64,000 nt of DNA from contig NADL03000455.1 in NCBI GenBank assembly GCA_002205965.3, positions 1 through 64,000 on the forward strand, written 5' to 3'. Positions 33,637-43,194 of the stretch are shown piece after piece. The notes below the pieces were generated by a model. That model was not told the origin of the DNA and ran no database searches. It saw only the letters and a program-made list of their open reading frames with translations. Both the position numbers and the translations under genes were made by a program. This DNA comes from Kappaphycus alvarezii (Eukaryota > Rhodophyta > Florideophyceae > Gigartinales > Solieriaceae). Position 1 is the stretch's first letter. Each line of letters starts with the position of its first letter.

Positions 33637-34768
33637 GCAAAATGTTGTTTATGGGGTGATTTTACGTAGGGTAGGGTACTATAAGTGGATGATGAGTATA
33701 CTATATGAGAGATATGCTGAGGAAAGCTATTTACACGTGTACATGGTGGCAGTTGTGTTTGTGATGTACACGTGGTACAGCTAAGAGAAGAAACCTTTTG
33801 TGCAGTGTTGTATACGTACTGTACTAGTGCCAAATGAGGAACTGTACTTCGCACTGTACATCGTAATATACCAAGTACTGTACTCCTTACTGTACTTGAG
33901 TTTGTACAGTAGGAATCAATTATGGCAATACTGTCATGACTGCTAGAAAGAGGTATTTGATTTTATATTATGTATGAGGATTCTAGTTATGATTACGGGT
34001 TTATCCAGCTGCATCCAAAAATCGGTTATGTGATTTCATCATATGTATGAGGTTTCTAGTTATGATATTGGTTTGTGCAACTGCATCCAAAAATCGGTTA
34101 GGTGATTTCATCATACGTATGTGGTTTCTAGTTATGATATTGGTTTGTACAACTGCATCCAAAAATCAGTTATGTGATTCCATCATACGTATGTGGTTTC
34201 TAGTTATGATATTGGTTTGTACAACTGCATCCAAAAATCAGTTATGTGATTCCATCATACGTATGTGGTTTCTAGTTATGATATTGGTTTGTACAACTGC
34301 ATCCAAAAATCAGTTATGTGATTCCATCATACGTATGTGGTTTTTAGTTATGATACTGATTTGTACATCTGCATCCAAAAATCAGTTATGTGATTTCATC
34401 ATATGTATGAGGTTTTAATTATTATGAAGATTGGACCGACTGCATCCAAAATCAGTTATGTGATTCTATTATACGTATGAAGGATTGAGTCCGTTATTTT
34501 GGCACAAGGGAATTCGTTTCCGGTAAGTCTGCAAAATAAGGTACTGTATTGATGTGTGTATTGGGCCAACTTATTTTCACAAATTTGTCAACTTTGAATC
34601 AGTTCCAAATTTGCCCCTAATGACTGTTATCAGTTTGTGGGATTCTGTGAGTGGACGCAGTGAGTTAGAAAGTAGTTGTGGGTTGTACAGAGTTCCGAGT
34701 AAATTCTGGGTAGCAAAGCCCGCAACTTCATCCGTCCAGCAAAGTCCTTCACCCTCTCCGATTCCCAT
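33637..34768 (+). repeat. A2 LTR fragment, 5'-truncated
   Basis: This matches the A2 LTR from about its position 187 (GCAAAATGTTG word) to its end (GATTCCCAT). A regular array of five 72-bp units lies at 34047-34420. The left part is replaced by the B-3 LTR and the right end runs into a piece of family A LTR. Confidence 0.85.
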
Positions 34769-34901
34769 CAGTAATAACGTTCAATTGGGGCATTTTTAGA
34801 ACTGCTTTCAAAGTTGTCAAATTCGTGTAAGACAGTTTGGCCCAATACACACATCAATACAGCACCTTATTTTGTAAACTCATCCGAATCGAATTCTCTT
34901 G
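34769..34901 (-). repeat. A LTR fragment interrupted by C-1
   Basis: 133 bp of antisense A LTR (AACGTTCAATTGGGG word), matching 10046-10178. It is cut at 34902 by the exact start of the C-1 LTR. The continuation of the A LTR is not found on the other side of C-1. Confidence 0.8.
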
Positions 34902-35556
34902 TGTTGGATGTACAGTACACTGTGTGCACATACTGTATGGTATGACAAGTGATTACAGTATGTGCGAGTGGAGGTGTATATGTACTGTACAAGTTTGCTG
35001 TCACCGGTTGTGTGTGTTGGATGTACAGTACACTGTGTGCACATACTGTATGGTATGACAAGTGATTACAGTATGTGCGAGTGGAAGTGTATATGTACTG
35101 TACAAGTTTGCTGTCACCGGTTGTGTGTGTTGGATGTACAGTAAACTGTGTGCACATACTGTATGGTTGACAAGTGATTACAGTATGTGCGAGTGGAGGT
35201 GTATATGTACTGTACAAGTTTGATGTCACTGGTTGTGTGATTACAGGTTACGGGTGATGTGAATTGTGATGACATGGATGATTACAGGTTACGGGTGATG
35301 TGAATTGTGATGACATGGATGGATTACAGTGATGTAGAATGTTACGTACATGCACGTAACTATGATGTGGTGATCACAGTGAATTGATGATTACGTGTAT
35401 GTCATCAGAATAGGTGAGCTGGACTGTCATGTACGATGGTAGAAACGTAACCTAGGGTAATAGTGTAGTGTGTTGGTGCATATAAGCACCTGAATGTTCG
35501 AGATGAGTAAAGGTAGACTCGGCACTACATCCCTTCCTCCACCTACCTTTTCAACA
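34902..35556 (+). repeat. C-1 5' LTR
   Basis: This 655-bp LTR runs from TGTTGGATG to TTTTCAACA. Its first 113 bp, terminus included, are present three times in tandem (starts at 34902, 35015 and 35128). Further in are 41-bp units (35240-35330). At 35475-35490 GGTGC and GCACC flank ATATAA, a TATA-like word in a small hairpin. Confidence 0.88.
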
Positions 35557-35570
35557 GGTTATGGGCCCAG
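35557..35570 (+). promoter_or_regulatory. C-1 primer binding site
   Basis: GGTTATGGGCCCAG follows the LTR end without a gap. It is the complement of the initiator tRNA-Met anticodon arm. Confidence 0.82.
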
Positions 35571-36050
35571 CCCGCTAATCGCTCCTTTCGATCCTTTGTT
35601 TCCTTTTGTGCCGTTGTCTCGTTTCCGGTTGTGTTCTTTGGGAACCTCCGAATTGTTGTCCTTTGGGGACATCCTTCCTTTCACTTTCGCTGTCGTTCTT
35701 CGTCAAGCTTCAAGTCGTTCAACCTTCGACCTTCAACTTTAGTCAATCGCTGGAACCGTGAGCTCACCCGGAGAGTCAGACCGGGGGCCGGAAGTCCGAC
35801 TTCCCGTGATTGCGTATTGCTAGCGGCAAGCATCACGTACTAAGAGAAGATATTGTTTCGTCAACTATTTTGACACCCATTTGACCCGTTTGGTGTTTGT
35901 CTGAATCGCTTGTGTGAACCTTTGTGTTGTGGTTTTGGTGTGCTTTGGGCATACTGTTTCGTGTTTTGACCTAGGATTTGGTGCTCGGTTCGTACTGTTG
36001 TGATCTCCGATCATATTATTTTGTCGATTTGTCGTCCGGAAACATACGTT
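35571..36050 (+). other. C-1 leader
   Basis: 480 bp between the primer site and gag. There is no zinc-finger ORF here, unlike A, A2 and B. It contains a GGAAGTC/GACTTCC palindrome at 35790-35804, embedded in about 55 bp that are shared with the D-1 leader. Confidence 0.7.
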
Positions 36051-36668
36051 ATGGACGATAAGAGTCTTGGCGGCTTCAAAATCGAGAAGCTCGGTGAGTC
36101 CAACTTCCATGTTTGGAAGCAGAAGATCGAGTTGGTACTCGCATTTCGTGACCTCGATGATGTATTGACGCCCCCAGCGACTGCTCCAGAGGGTGATGCA
36201 CTCGTTCAGTGGAAGAAACGGGATTCCAAAGCTAAGGCCATTATCGGTTTGTCTTTGAGTGATGAGCACCTCGACCACGTCCGCGGACTCACCACTGCTG
36301 CCGAAATGTGGAAGGCTATTGGAAATGTGTTCCAACGTCGCACCCTCCTCAACAAGATCAAAGCCCGTCGCGAGTTCTACTCTGCAAAGATGCACGATGG
36401 TGAGAAGGTACTGGCCTTTGTGAATCGTGTGCGCCAGTTGGCATCCGACCTGAAGTCCATGGATGTCAATGTTGAGGACTCAGATATCGCAATGAGTATC
36501 CTGTGTGGCCTACCTGAGCGCTTTGAACATCTCATCGTTGCAATCGATACCGTCGTTGATGACAAGCCTCTTACGGTGGACTTTGTGAAGAGTCGTTTGC
36601 TCCAGGAGGAACAACGCATGGACGATCGCCAGAGTGACGCGGGTCAAGCAAGACGGACTCTGCATTGA
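36051..36668 (+). pseudogene. C-1 gag
   Basis: 206 codons from MDDKSLGGFKIEKL. The UBN2-type pattern is clear: FHVWKQKIELVLAF, AKAIIGLSLSDEHLDHV, TLLNKIKARREFYSAKM, VKSRLLQEEQR. It would form the capsid-like shell. The zinc knuckle follows in the next part. It is part of a broken element. Confidence 0.85.
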
Positions 36669-38106
36669 TGGGCCGTCAGTCCCGACAGTCGCGCAGGAAT
36701 CGCCATTGCGACTACTGCGGTAAGGATGGTCACACCGAGCGATTTTGTTGGAAGAAACAGAGCGACGAGAAAGAAAAGGCCAACAAGTCGAAGGCCGTCG
36801 TCGGTAATGCCAACAACAAAGATGACAGCGATGGTGATACTAGTGACTCTGGTGACTTTGTGTGCCTCATGGTATCCTCGCAGAAAGTATCACAGGCTAG
36901 TTCAATGACCTGGCATGTCGACTCTGGTGCTACATCGCATATGACCTTTGACAAGTCGTTGTTTCAAGACTTCGAAGGAACTGCCGCTTTCGATGTTGGC
37001 ATGGGTAATGACTCGAGTGTGACTGCTCGCGGTCGTGGCTCGGTCATCCTACGTATGAATGTGAACGGCAAGTGTGCTGTGCGCCATTTGAAGAATGTGT
37101 TGTGGGTACCGGAACTCGCCTATCATCTGATTTCGGTTTCGACGATGGAACGTGCAGGCATGAAGATCGCATTTGAAGGTGGCACTTCTATCGTCACGAA
37201 GGGTTCCACAACCATCCTACAAGCACCACGCACCAACGGTTTGTATCGTGTGAGGACGATGTCAAATGCGACGACGAACGTCGAGGGTACCACAACAGCG
37301 GAGGCAGCACTTGCGACGACCGACCTGCAACTTTGGCATGCACGCCTTGCACATGTACATGTTGATGGCATTCGGAACATGGTCAGCAGACAAGTCGTGA
37401 AAGGCATCGACACCAATGTAAAGCAAAAGGTCGACACATGTGAGTCATGCATCTACGGTAAGAGTTGTCGTGCACCGATACCCAAACAAGGGGGGGCACG
37501 CTCTGCAAACGTCCTTGACCTTGTACACTCTGACGTTCATGGCCCGATGCAGGTACGATCACTTGGCGGTTCAAGGTACTTTGCTACATTCACTGATGAC
37601 CATACACGATACTGCACTGTGTACGCAATGAAGCACAAGTCAGAGACCTTTGCATGTTTTAAGAAGTGGCTCGCGCTGGTCGAACGCCAGACTGGGAACA
37701 AGCTCAAGGCCATCGTGCCGACAACGGTGGAGAGTACGTGTCCAAGGAATTTGAGGACTACTTGAGTGCACGCGGGATCTTGTATAACCGACGGTGCCGT
37801 ATAACCCCCACCAGAATGGTGTCGCTGAACGACTAAACCAGACGCTTGTTGAACTTGTCCGCACCATGTTACACCACGGCAAGATGGCGAAGCACTTCTG
37901 GGCAGAGGCATTATCGGTCGCCGTGCATGTCCGAAATCGTGTCACAACGAGAGGACTACCTAGCAATGTCACACGTACGAGTTGTGGACAGGTCACAAGC
38001 CCGACATGAGTCATATGCGCGTATTTGGTACGAAATGTTGGTACACGATTCGCGATGGGAGCACGAAGAAACTCGATGCGCGTGCTCGTGAGGCTCGTCT
38101 GATTGG
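36669..38106 (+). pseudogene. C-1 zinc knuckle, protease, integrase remnant
   Basis: Visible parts: knuckle CDYCGKDGHTERFCW, protease core WHVDSGATSHMTFD, pre-integrase LWHARLAHVHVDG, integrase (LVHSDVHGPMQVRSLGGSRYF, NGVAERLNQTL, FWAEALSVAVHVRNRV). It ends just after the word for GYAKG, in the same place relative to D-1 as codon 3 of the frame at 61018. It has a few breaks. Confidence 0.85.
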
Positions 38107-38939
38107 TTACGCCAAGGGTCCGCGTGTAGCGACCCTTTGCGTAACCATGTAGCGTGCCCCTCCAACAGAAGAAACCTCCATAATCATGGAAACAAGGGAT
38201 CTTTAGGCCACTCGTCCCATTCGCATCGACATCAGTATCGGACATGGTACATTAGCTTATTAGTGAAGATAGAGAAACAATGTTTTGAAAAAGAAAAAAG
38301 AAATTGATCGGAAATGTAACTTGTAAGGTCCAGAGAGTAGTTTGAATCGAAAAAAATTAGGTAGACGAATCAAGGATGAATATGCTACCGAAGTTCGTAG
38401 AAGGCAGCCATCACCAGTAGAGCACACTTTAAATTGTAGCTGTCACACTTATAGTATTAGAACTCAGAGGTAAAGATCGATCTCCGGGCCCAGTAAAAAG
38501 TTTAGAAAATTGAGAATGAACTACTCTTGTGACGGGAGGCGTTAAGAAACCAGGCTCCACCTATTTAGCCCTGAGAGTCTGAATCTTGGGGTTTGCAGAG
38601 TTTTCAACAGAAAATGACAAGGTAGCTCGCGACACTGAGAAAAGACAGCGACAGGTCCCTCGGCCCCTGCTCCTCCGACTGCTTCCAGTTTTCCAATATT
38701 GAACATTAATGACCGAAATGCTGGCGCGCTTAGCGGCTGCCTTAATATACCAATATCCGTTAAGTCTGCCTACGTGATTAGGAGTGTGTCACGTGGCCAT
38801 ACATATTACCAATTGTAAACATCTCGCGAGCTGATCTCTCGTGACCGCAGTAATACGTTTGCAGACATTTTACCACTCATGTCTCACGTAGGCACACTTA
38901 GCGTCATTTCATGGCACGTTCCAGTTCAAGGTGTGGTGC
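38107..38939. other. Unassigned stretch, possibly host DNA, with a foldback at its left edge
   Basis: The left 60 bp are a patchwork. A 16-bp inverted repeat (GGTTACGC.AAGGGTC) at about 38105-38148 repeats the last C-1 bases in reverse. Then come 34 bp that equal, inverted, part of E-1 integrase (about 12610-12645). From about 38180 to 38939 I find no match to any family here, no long ORF and no RNA gene. It is AT-richer than the elements. It may be the only host or unknown-repeat DNA in the window. Confidence 0.55.
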
Positions 38940-39563
38940 TGTTGAAAGGGTAGGTGGAGGAAGGGATGTAGTGCCGAGTCTACCTTTACTCATCTCGAAC
39001 ATTCAGGTGCTTATATGCACCAACACACTACACTATTACCCTAGGTTACGTTTCTACCATCGTACATGACAGTCCAGCTCACCTATTCTGATGACATCAC
39101 ACGTAATCATCAATTCACTGTGATCACCACATCATAGTTACGTGCATGTACGTAACATTCTACATCACTGTAATCCATCCATGTCATCACAATTCACATC
39201 ACCCGTAACCTGTAATCATCCATGTCATCACAATTCACATCACCCGTAACCTGTAATCATCCATGTCATCACAATTCACATCACCCGTAACTTATAATCA
39301 CACAACCGGTGACAGCAAACTTGTACAGTACATATACACCTCCACTCACACATACTGTAATCACTTGTCATACCATACAGTATGTACACACAGTGTACTG
39401 TACATCCAACACACACAACCGGTGACAGCAAACTTGTACAGTACATATACACCTCCACTCGCACATACTGTAATCACTTGTCATACCATACAGTATGTGC
39501 ACACAGTGTACTGTACATCCAACACCATACAGTATGTGCACACAGTGTACTGTACATCCAACA
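38940..39563 (-). repeat. C-2 3' LTR
   Basis: 624-bp LTR, starting TGTTGGATG at 39563 and ending TTTCAACA at 38940 on the minus strand. It has about three 41-bp units (39175-39295) and, as in C-1, repeated copies of its terminal region, one of them short. Confidence 0.88.
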
Positions 39564-40764
39564 CCCCCCCTCTGTCACTGGTTTCGACGTTCCAATCCAA
39601 GTGATGCAACAAATGATTCCAACTTTACACGTCCAATTGCTTTCGTTAGAACATCTGCAACCATGTCTTCGGTCGGGCAATATTCCAGCGTCACCGACTT
39701 GTTTGAAAGTGCTTCTCTCGTAAAGTGATACCGGATATCGATGTGCTTAGTGCGACGCTTGACCGATGCATTTTGGCCAAGTGCATAGCACCTTGGTTAT
39801 CCACCTTCAGCATCATCGGTTCCATATCGCCATTCTCATCGGTACCCAGGTTGCCTACAAGCCGCTTAAGCCAAATCGCTTCCTTTACACATTCACACAA
39901 CCCAATGTACTCAGCCTCAGTTGAAGATAATGCAACAACATCTTGTTGACGTGAGCACCATGATATCGCGGCACCGGCAAGCATGAATACATATCCGCCA
40001 GTCGACTTGCGGTTGCCAGTGTCACCTGCCCAGTCGGCATCAACATACCCAAATGGTACCATACCTGCGTTTCCATCATAACAGAGTCCATATTCCATAG
40101 TGCTAACCAAATAACGCATAATGCGTTTCACTGCTTTCCAATGCACCTCCCCTGGCCGTTCAACGTACTTGGCCAGTTTGCACACTGCAAATGCAATATC
40201 CGGACGTGTCCCAACCATCAAGTACATCAAGCACCCGATGGCCTCGCGATATGGAACATCCGCGATGTCTTCATCAGCGATATCGGCATCTAAGTCCAAC
40301 TTGACCTCCATAGGTGTGTTCATCCCTTTGGCCTCCGACATGTTGAACCGCTCCAATACAGCCTTGACGTACTTGGATTGGGACAGATGAAGACGTTTTC
40401 CGTTGATATCACGATAGATTTCGAATCCCAAACATGTACGGGCTTCGTTCAAGTCCTTCATACGAAAACGTTTGCACAACAATTCCTTGACTTCTTGCAG
40501 CTTCGTAAGGCTGTTGCAAGCAATAAGAAGGTCATCCACATAGAGTGCAACAATCACAAATGTGTCTCGATCGCGATAAAAGTACACACATTCGTCCGCT
40601 TCGTTACGACTCATGCGAAGCTCCCTCGTTAAGAACACTTCCTCCTCGAGGTCACCGTTTAGGAATGCGGAGTCGACATCCATTTGGTGCAGAAACAATG
40701 CAAAGAATGTCACAAGTGCCAAGATGATCCGGACCGAAGTAAACTTCACCACAGGTGCATATGT
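39564..40764 (-). pseudogene. C-2 RT and RNase H remnant
   Basis: Minus-strand translation shows RT ([48 protein letters not shown]) and RNase H (YVDADWAGDTGNRKSTGGYVF, SSTEAEYIGLCECVKEA, LKVDNQGAMHLAK). These resemble D-1 most. The fragment has few breaks. Confidence 0.86.
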
Positions 40765-42269
40765 TGTTGGTGATTTTGTGAGAAGATCACACGCCCATTG
40801 CCTTGACTAGACGTCTCGCACGGAGGTTGGGAAGCTTTATATCTGTACACGTGGACACATGTGGTTCTGAAGGATAATATATGCCAAATTTACCTGAAAA
40901 CAAAGTTGCCGGGGACGAAAAGCCATTTTCGAGGGGTCGACGATAAATGCAAATTTTGCATAATTGTTGACAAGTGGAACTTGGCCCATAATGCCTAGGC
41001 TAAGAATTGCCTGCTTTAATCCTATTGGCTGATAGGTCAAATGCTGCAATTCTATTGGCTGGTGATGTACACGTGTAATGGCTGTAGAGGTGTAAGGGTT
41101 GACTTTGAGCTATTTTAGAGGGCAGAATGGTGTTTATGGGGTCATTTTACATAGGGTAGGGCACTGTAAGTGGGTGAGGAGTATACTGTATAAGAGGTAT
41201 GTCGAGGTAAGGTATGTACACGTGTACGTGGTGGCAGTTGTGTATGTGATGTACACGTGGTACAGCAAAGAGTAGAAACCTTTGGTGCAGTGGTGTACAC
41301 ATACTGTACTGGTGTCAAGTTTCGTACTGTACCTCATACTGTGCTTCTTACTGTACCTCGTACTGTACTTCTTACTGCACTTGAGTTCGTACAGTGGGAG
41401 TTGGTTATGAAAATACTATCATGGCTACACCGCTCCGGTCTCTCCAGGTACAGTAGAATGCCTGCTGTATCCGCCGGCTGCATCCAAAATCAGTTTTGTG
41501 ATTCTATAATACGTATGAGGTTTCTAGTTATGATTATGGTTAGTCCGGCTGCATCCGAAATCAGTTATGTGATTCTACCATACGTATGAGGTTTCTGATT
41601 ATGATTACGGTTTGCCGGCTGCATCCAAAATCAGTTATGTGATTCTATAATACGTATGAGGTTTCTGTTATGATTACGGTTTGCCGGCTGCATCCAAAAT
41701 CAGTTTTGATTCTATAATACGTATGAGGTTTCTGATTATGATTACGGTTTGCCGCTGCATCCAAAATCAGTTGTGATTCCATATACGTATGAGGTTTCTG
41801 ATTATGATTAAGGTTTGCCCGCTGCATCCAAAATCAGTTATGTGATTCTATAACACGTATGAGGTTTCTGATTATGATTACGGTTGCCGGCTGCATCCAA
41901 AATCAGTGTGATTCCTAATACGTATGACGGGTTGAGTCCGTTATTTTGGCACAAGAATTCGATTCGGATGAGTTTACAAAATAAGGTGCTGTATTGATGT
42001 GTGTATTGGGCCAAACTGTCTTACACGAATTTGACAACTTTGGAAGCAGTTCTAAAAATGCCCCAATTGAACGTTATTACTGGGCCAATATGTTTCAATC
42101 TGTCCAAATGGTTCAGTTTCTATGTTTTTGTTAATGGACGCAGTGAGTTAGAGAGTAGTTGCAGGTTGTACTTAAGGTCAGAATTTTAGAGTACCGAGTA
42201 AATTCTGGGTAGCCAAGCCCGCAGCTTCATCCTCTCTCCCACCAGCCTTCCCATCGCAACTCATCTTCA
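40765..42269 (+). repeat. A-2 5' LTR
   Basis: 1505 bp, TGTTGGTGAT to CATCTTCA. It holds an E-box-like TACACGTGTAC (about 41217), a TACTGTAC cluster (41290-41400) and about six 70-bp tandem units (41460-41940). Confidence 0.92.
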
Positions 42270-42284
42270 GGTTATGGGCCCAGT
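42270..42284 (+). promoter_or_regulatory. A-2 primer binding site
   Basis: GGTTATGGGCCCAGT directly follows the LTR. It is complementary to the anticodon arm of initiator tRNA-Met rather than to a tRNA 3' end, as in the half-tRNA priming of Drosophila copia. Confidence 0.85.
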
Positions 42285-42367
42285 TCAACGCTATCTCTCT
42301 CTTTGATTCCCGTAAGTCGCCCTGTGTCGTTGTCCTGTTTCGCTTTGTTTGTCTCAGCCTGTTGAAT

Positions 42368-43031
42368 ATGTCTCACGTTCCTGGTAAGTTATTTGAATAA
42401 TTCCATTTCTTTGCACATCGAAGTGATTCTCTTTGCACCTTTTGGTTGGTCTAAAGACTTGTAATTCCATAAAGCTGTTACTGACGATCACTTCCACTAT
42501 CTGTGCCTGCTTCTGCGGGGTTGTGCTAGACTCGGAATTAGCCCTGGTGCCGCGAGTGCCCAGGGCTCCATCGGTCAGAGGTTTACCGTCAGGGAGGAGG
42601 TCAAGTGTGGAGAGGATCGAGGTTATTGAACCGACAACACCACCGCCGCCGACGCTCGCCCTTCCTGCGCCCAGGAAGGATATAGGATCCCCCGCAGGTC
42701 AGTACCTCCACAGAAGCCGATTAGAAAAATTCAACGACTCTCGGCCAAGAAAGCCAAAGCGCTTGCCGATCGAGTCGCGAAGAGGGAGCTGAAGGCGAAG
42801 AAGCGAGTTCCGCCGAGGCACAAGAGGTACTGCAAGACCTGCCAGATTAGCTGCAATAGTGCTAAGACATTCTACGATCACGTACATTCTAAGGGTCATA
42901 ATACTAGAGTAGCCAACAAAAAGGAGACCCCTAGGTGTACTGTTTGTGATAGAGTGTTCGACTCCCACGAAGTTCTGAAACGCCACGAGAACGGGAAAGA
43001 TCACTTGAAAGTAGTTTTGTCTCAGCAGTAA
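42368..43031 (+). pseudogene. A-2 upstream ORF (ORF0) region with two zinc fingers
   Basis: The region opens with ATG at 42368 and shows intron-like borders soon after (GTAAGT at 42384, AG at 42529). A proline-rich part and a basic part (RLSAKKAKALADRVAKRE word) follow. The first finger runs from the cysteine pair at 42831-42842 to GH near 42900. The second runs from 42936 to about 43005 (CTVCDRVF...KRHENGKDH). Both follow CX2CX12HX5H. The stop lies at 43029-43031, 164 bp before gag. The family function is unknown, and structured-RNA binding is the likely biochemical role by analogy with U1-type fingers. The copy is not fully open. Confidence 0.68.
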
Positions 43032-43108
43032 AAGGGATCCTATACTTTGGTTAAAAGCGAGTGCTCGGCCTTTGCATTTAGCTTAGAGTTTCGTGTGCTG
43101 TGTTCTTA

Positions 43109-43183
43109 TAGAGGTGGGCTTGCCATTGCAAGGGACTATCGGTCCCCGGTTTGGGATCTTCGAACAGAACACAAGCACCTCTA
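43109..43183 (+). other. A-2 copy of the conserved 75-nt pre-gag fold
   Basis: The closing stem is TAGAGGTG (43109-43116) with CACCTCTA (43176-43183). Inside are CTTGC/GCAAG and GGGAC/GTCCC hairpins and a TTCGAA word in the third segment. The total of 75 nt and the three inner arms recall a tRNA cloverleaf, but no convincing A box is present. Gag starts 11 nt later. It could be a packaging, dimerisation or translation element. Confidence 0.6.
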
Positions 43184-43194
43184 ATCTATTTGCA

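Larger units (their letters stand above)
34902..38106 (+). mobile_element. C-1: 5' half of a family C element
   Basis: A full 5' LTR, primer site, leader, gag, protease and most of integrase are present in the plus direction. RT and RNase H are absent. The copy ends at about 38106 in the linker after integrase, at a short foldback. It has a few breaks. Family C is related to D (gag word KIEKL.ESNFHVWKQKIE) and distinct from A, A2, B and E. Confidence 0.88.
38940..40764 (-). mobile_element. C-2: 3' part of a family C element
   Basis: On the minus strand this holds RT from the TYAPVV word onward, RNase H, polypurine tract and a full 3' LTR. The 5' part is cut exactly by the start of A-2 at 40765. 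It lies inverted relative to C-1 on the other side of the unassigned stretch. It contains one long frame (39691-40752) and few breaks. Confidence 0.87.

Noticed and set aside
33359-33640. Arg/Glu-rich frames over the GA/CT tract
   Set aside because: A microsatellite in the B LTR. Also seen at 17860-18140. No coding evidence.
34047-34418. Open frame with perfect 24-residue repeats (MWFLVMILVCTTASKNQ...)
   Set aside because: It is the translation of the 72-bp tandem units of the A2 LTR. The period is a multiple of three, so no stop arises. The same pseudo-protein appears in several LTRs and has no start context or homologue.
37640-38245. 201-codon minus-strand frame starting MSDTDVDANG
   Set aside because: Most of it is antisense to C-1 integrase. 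The start falls in the breakpoint patchwork, which holds a 34-bp piece of E.
39263-39604. 113-codon frame with repeated YSTYTPPLAHTVITC
   Set aside because: Translation of the terminal repeats in the C-2 LTR. No coding evidence.
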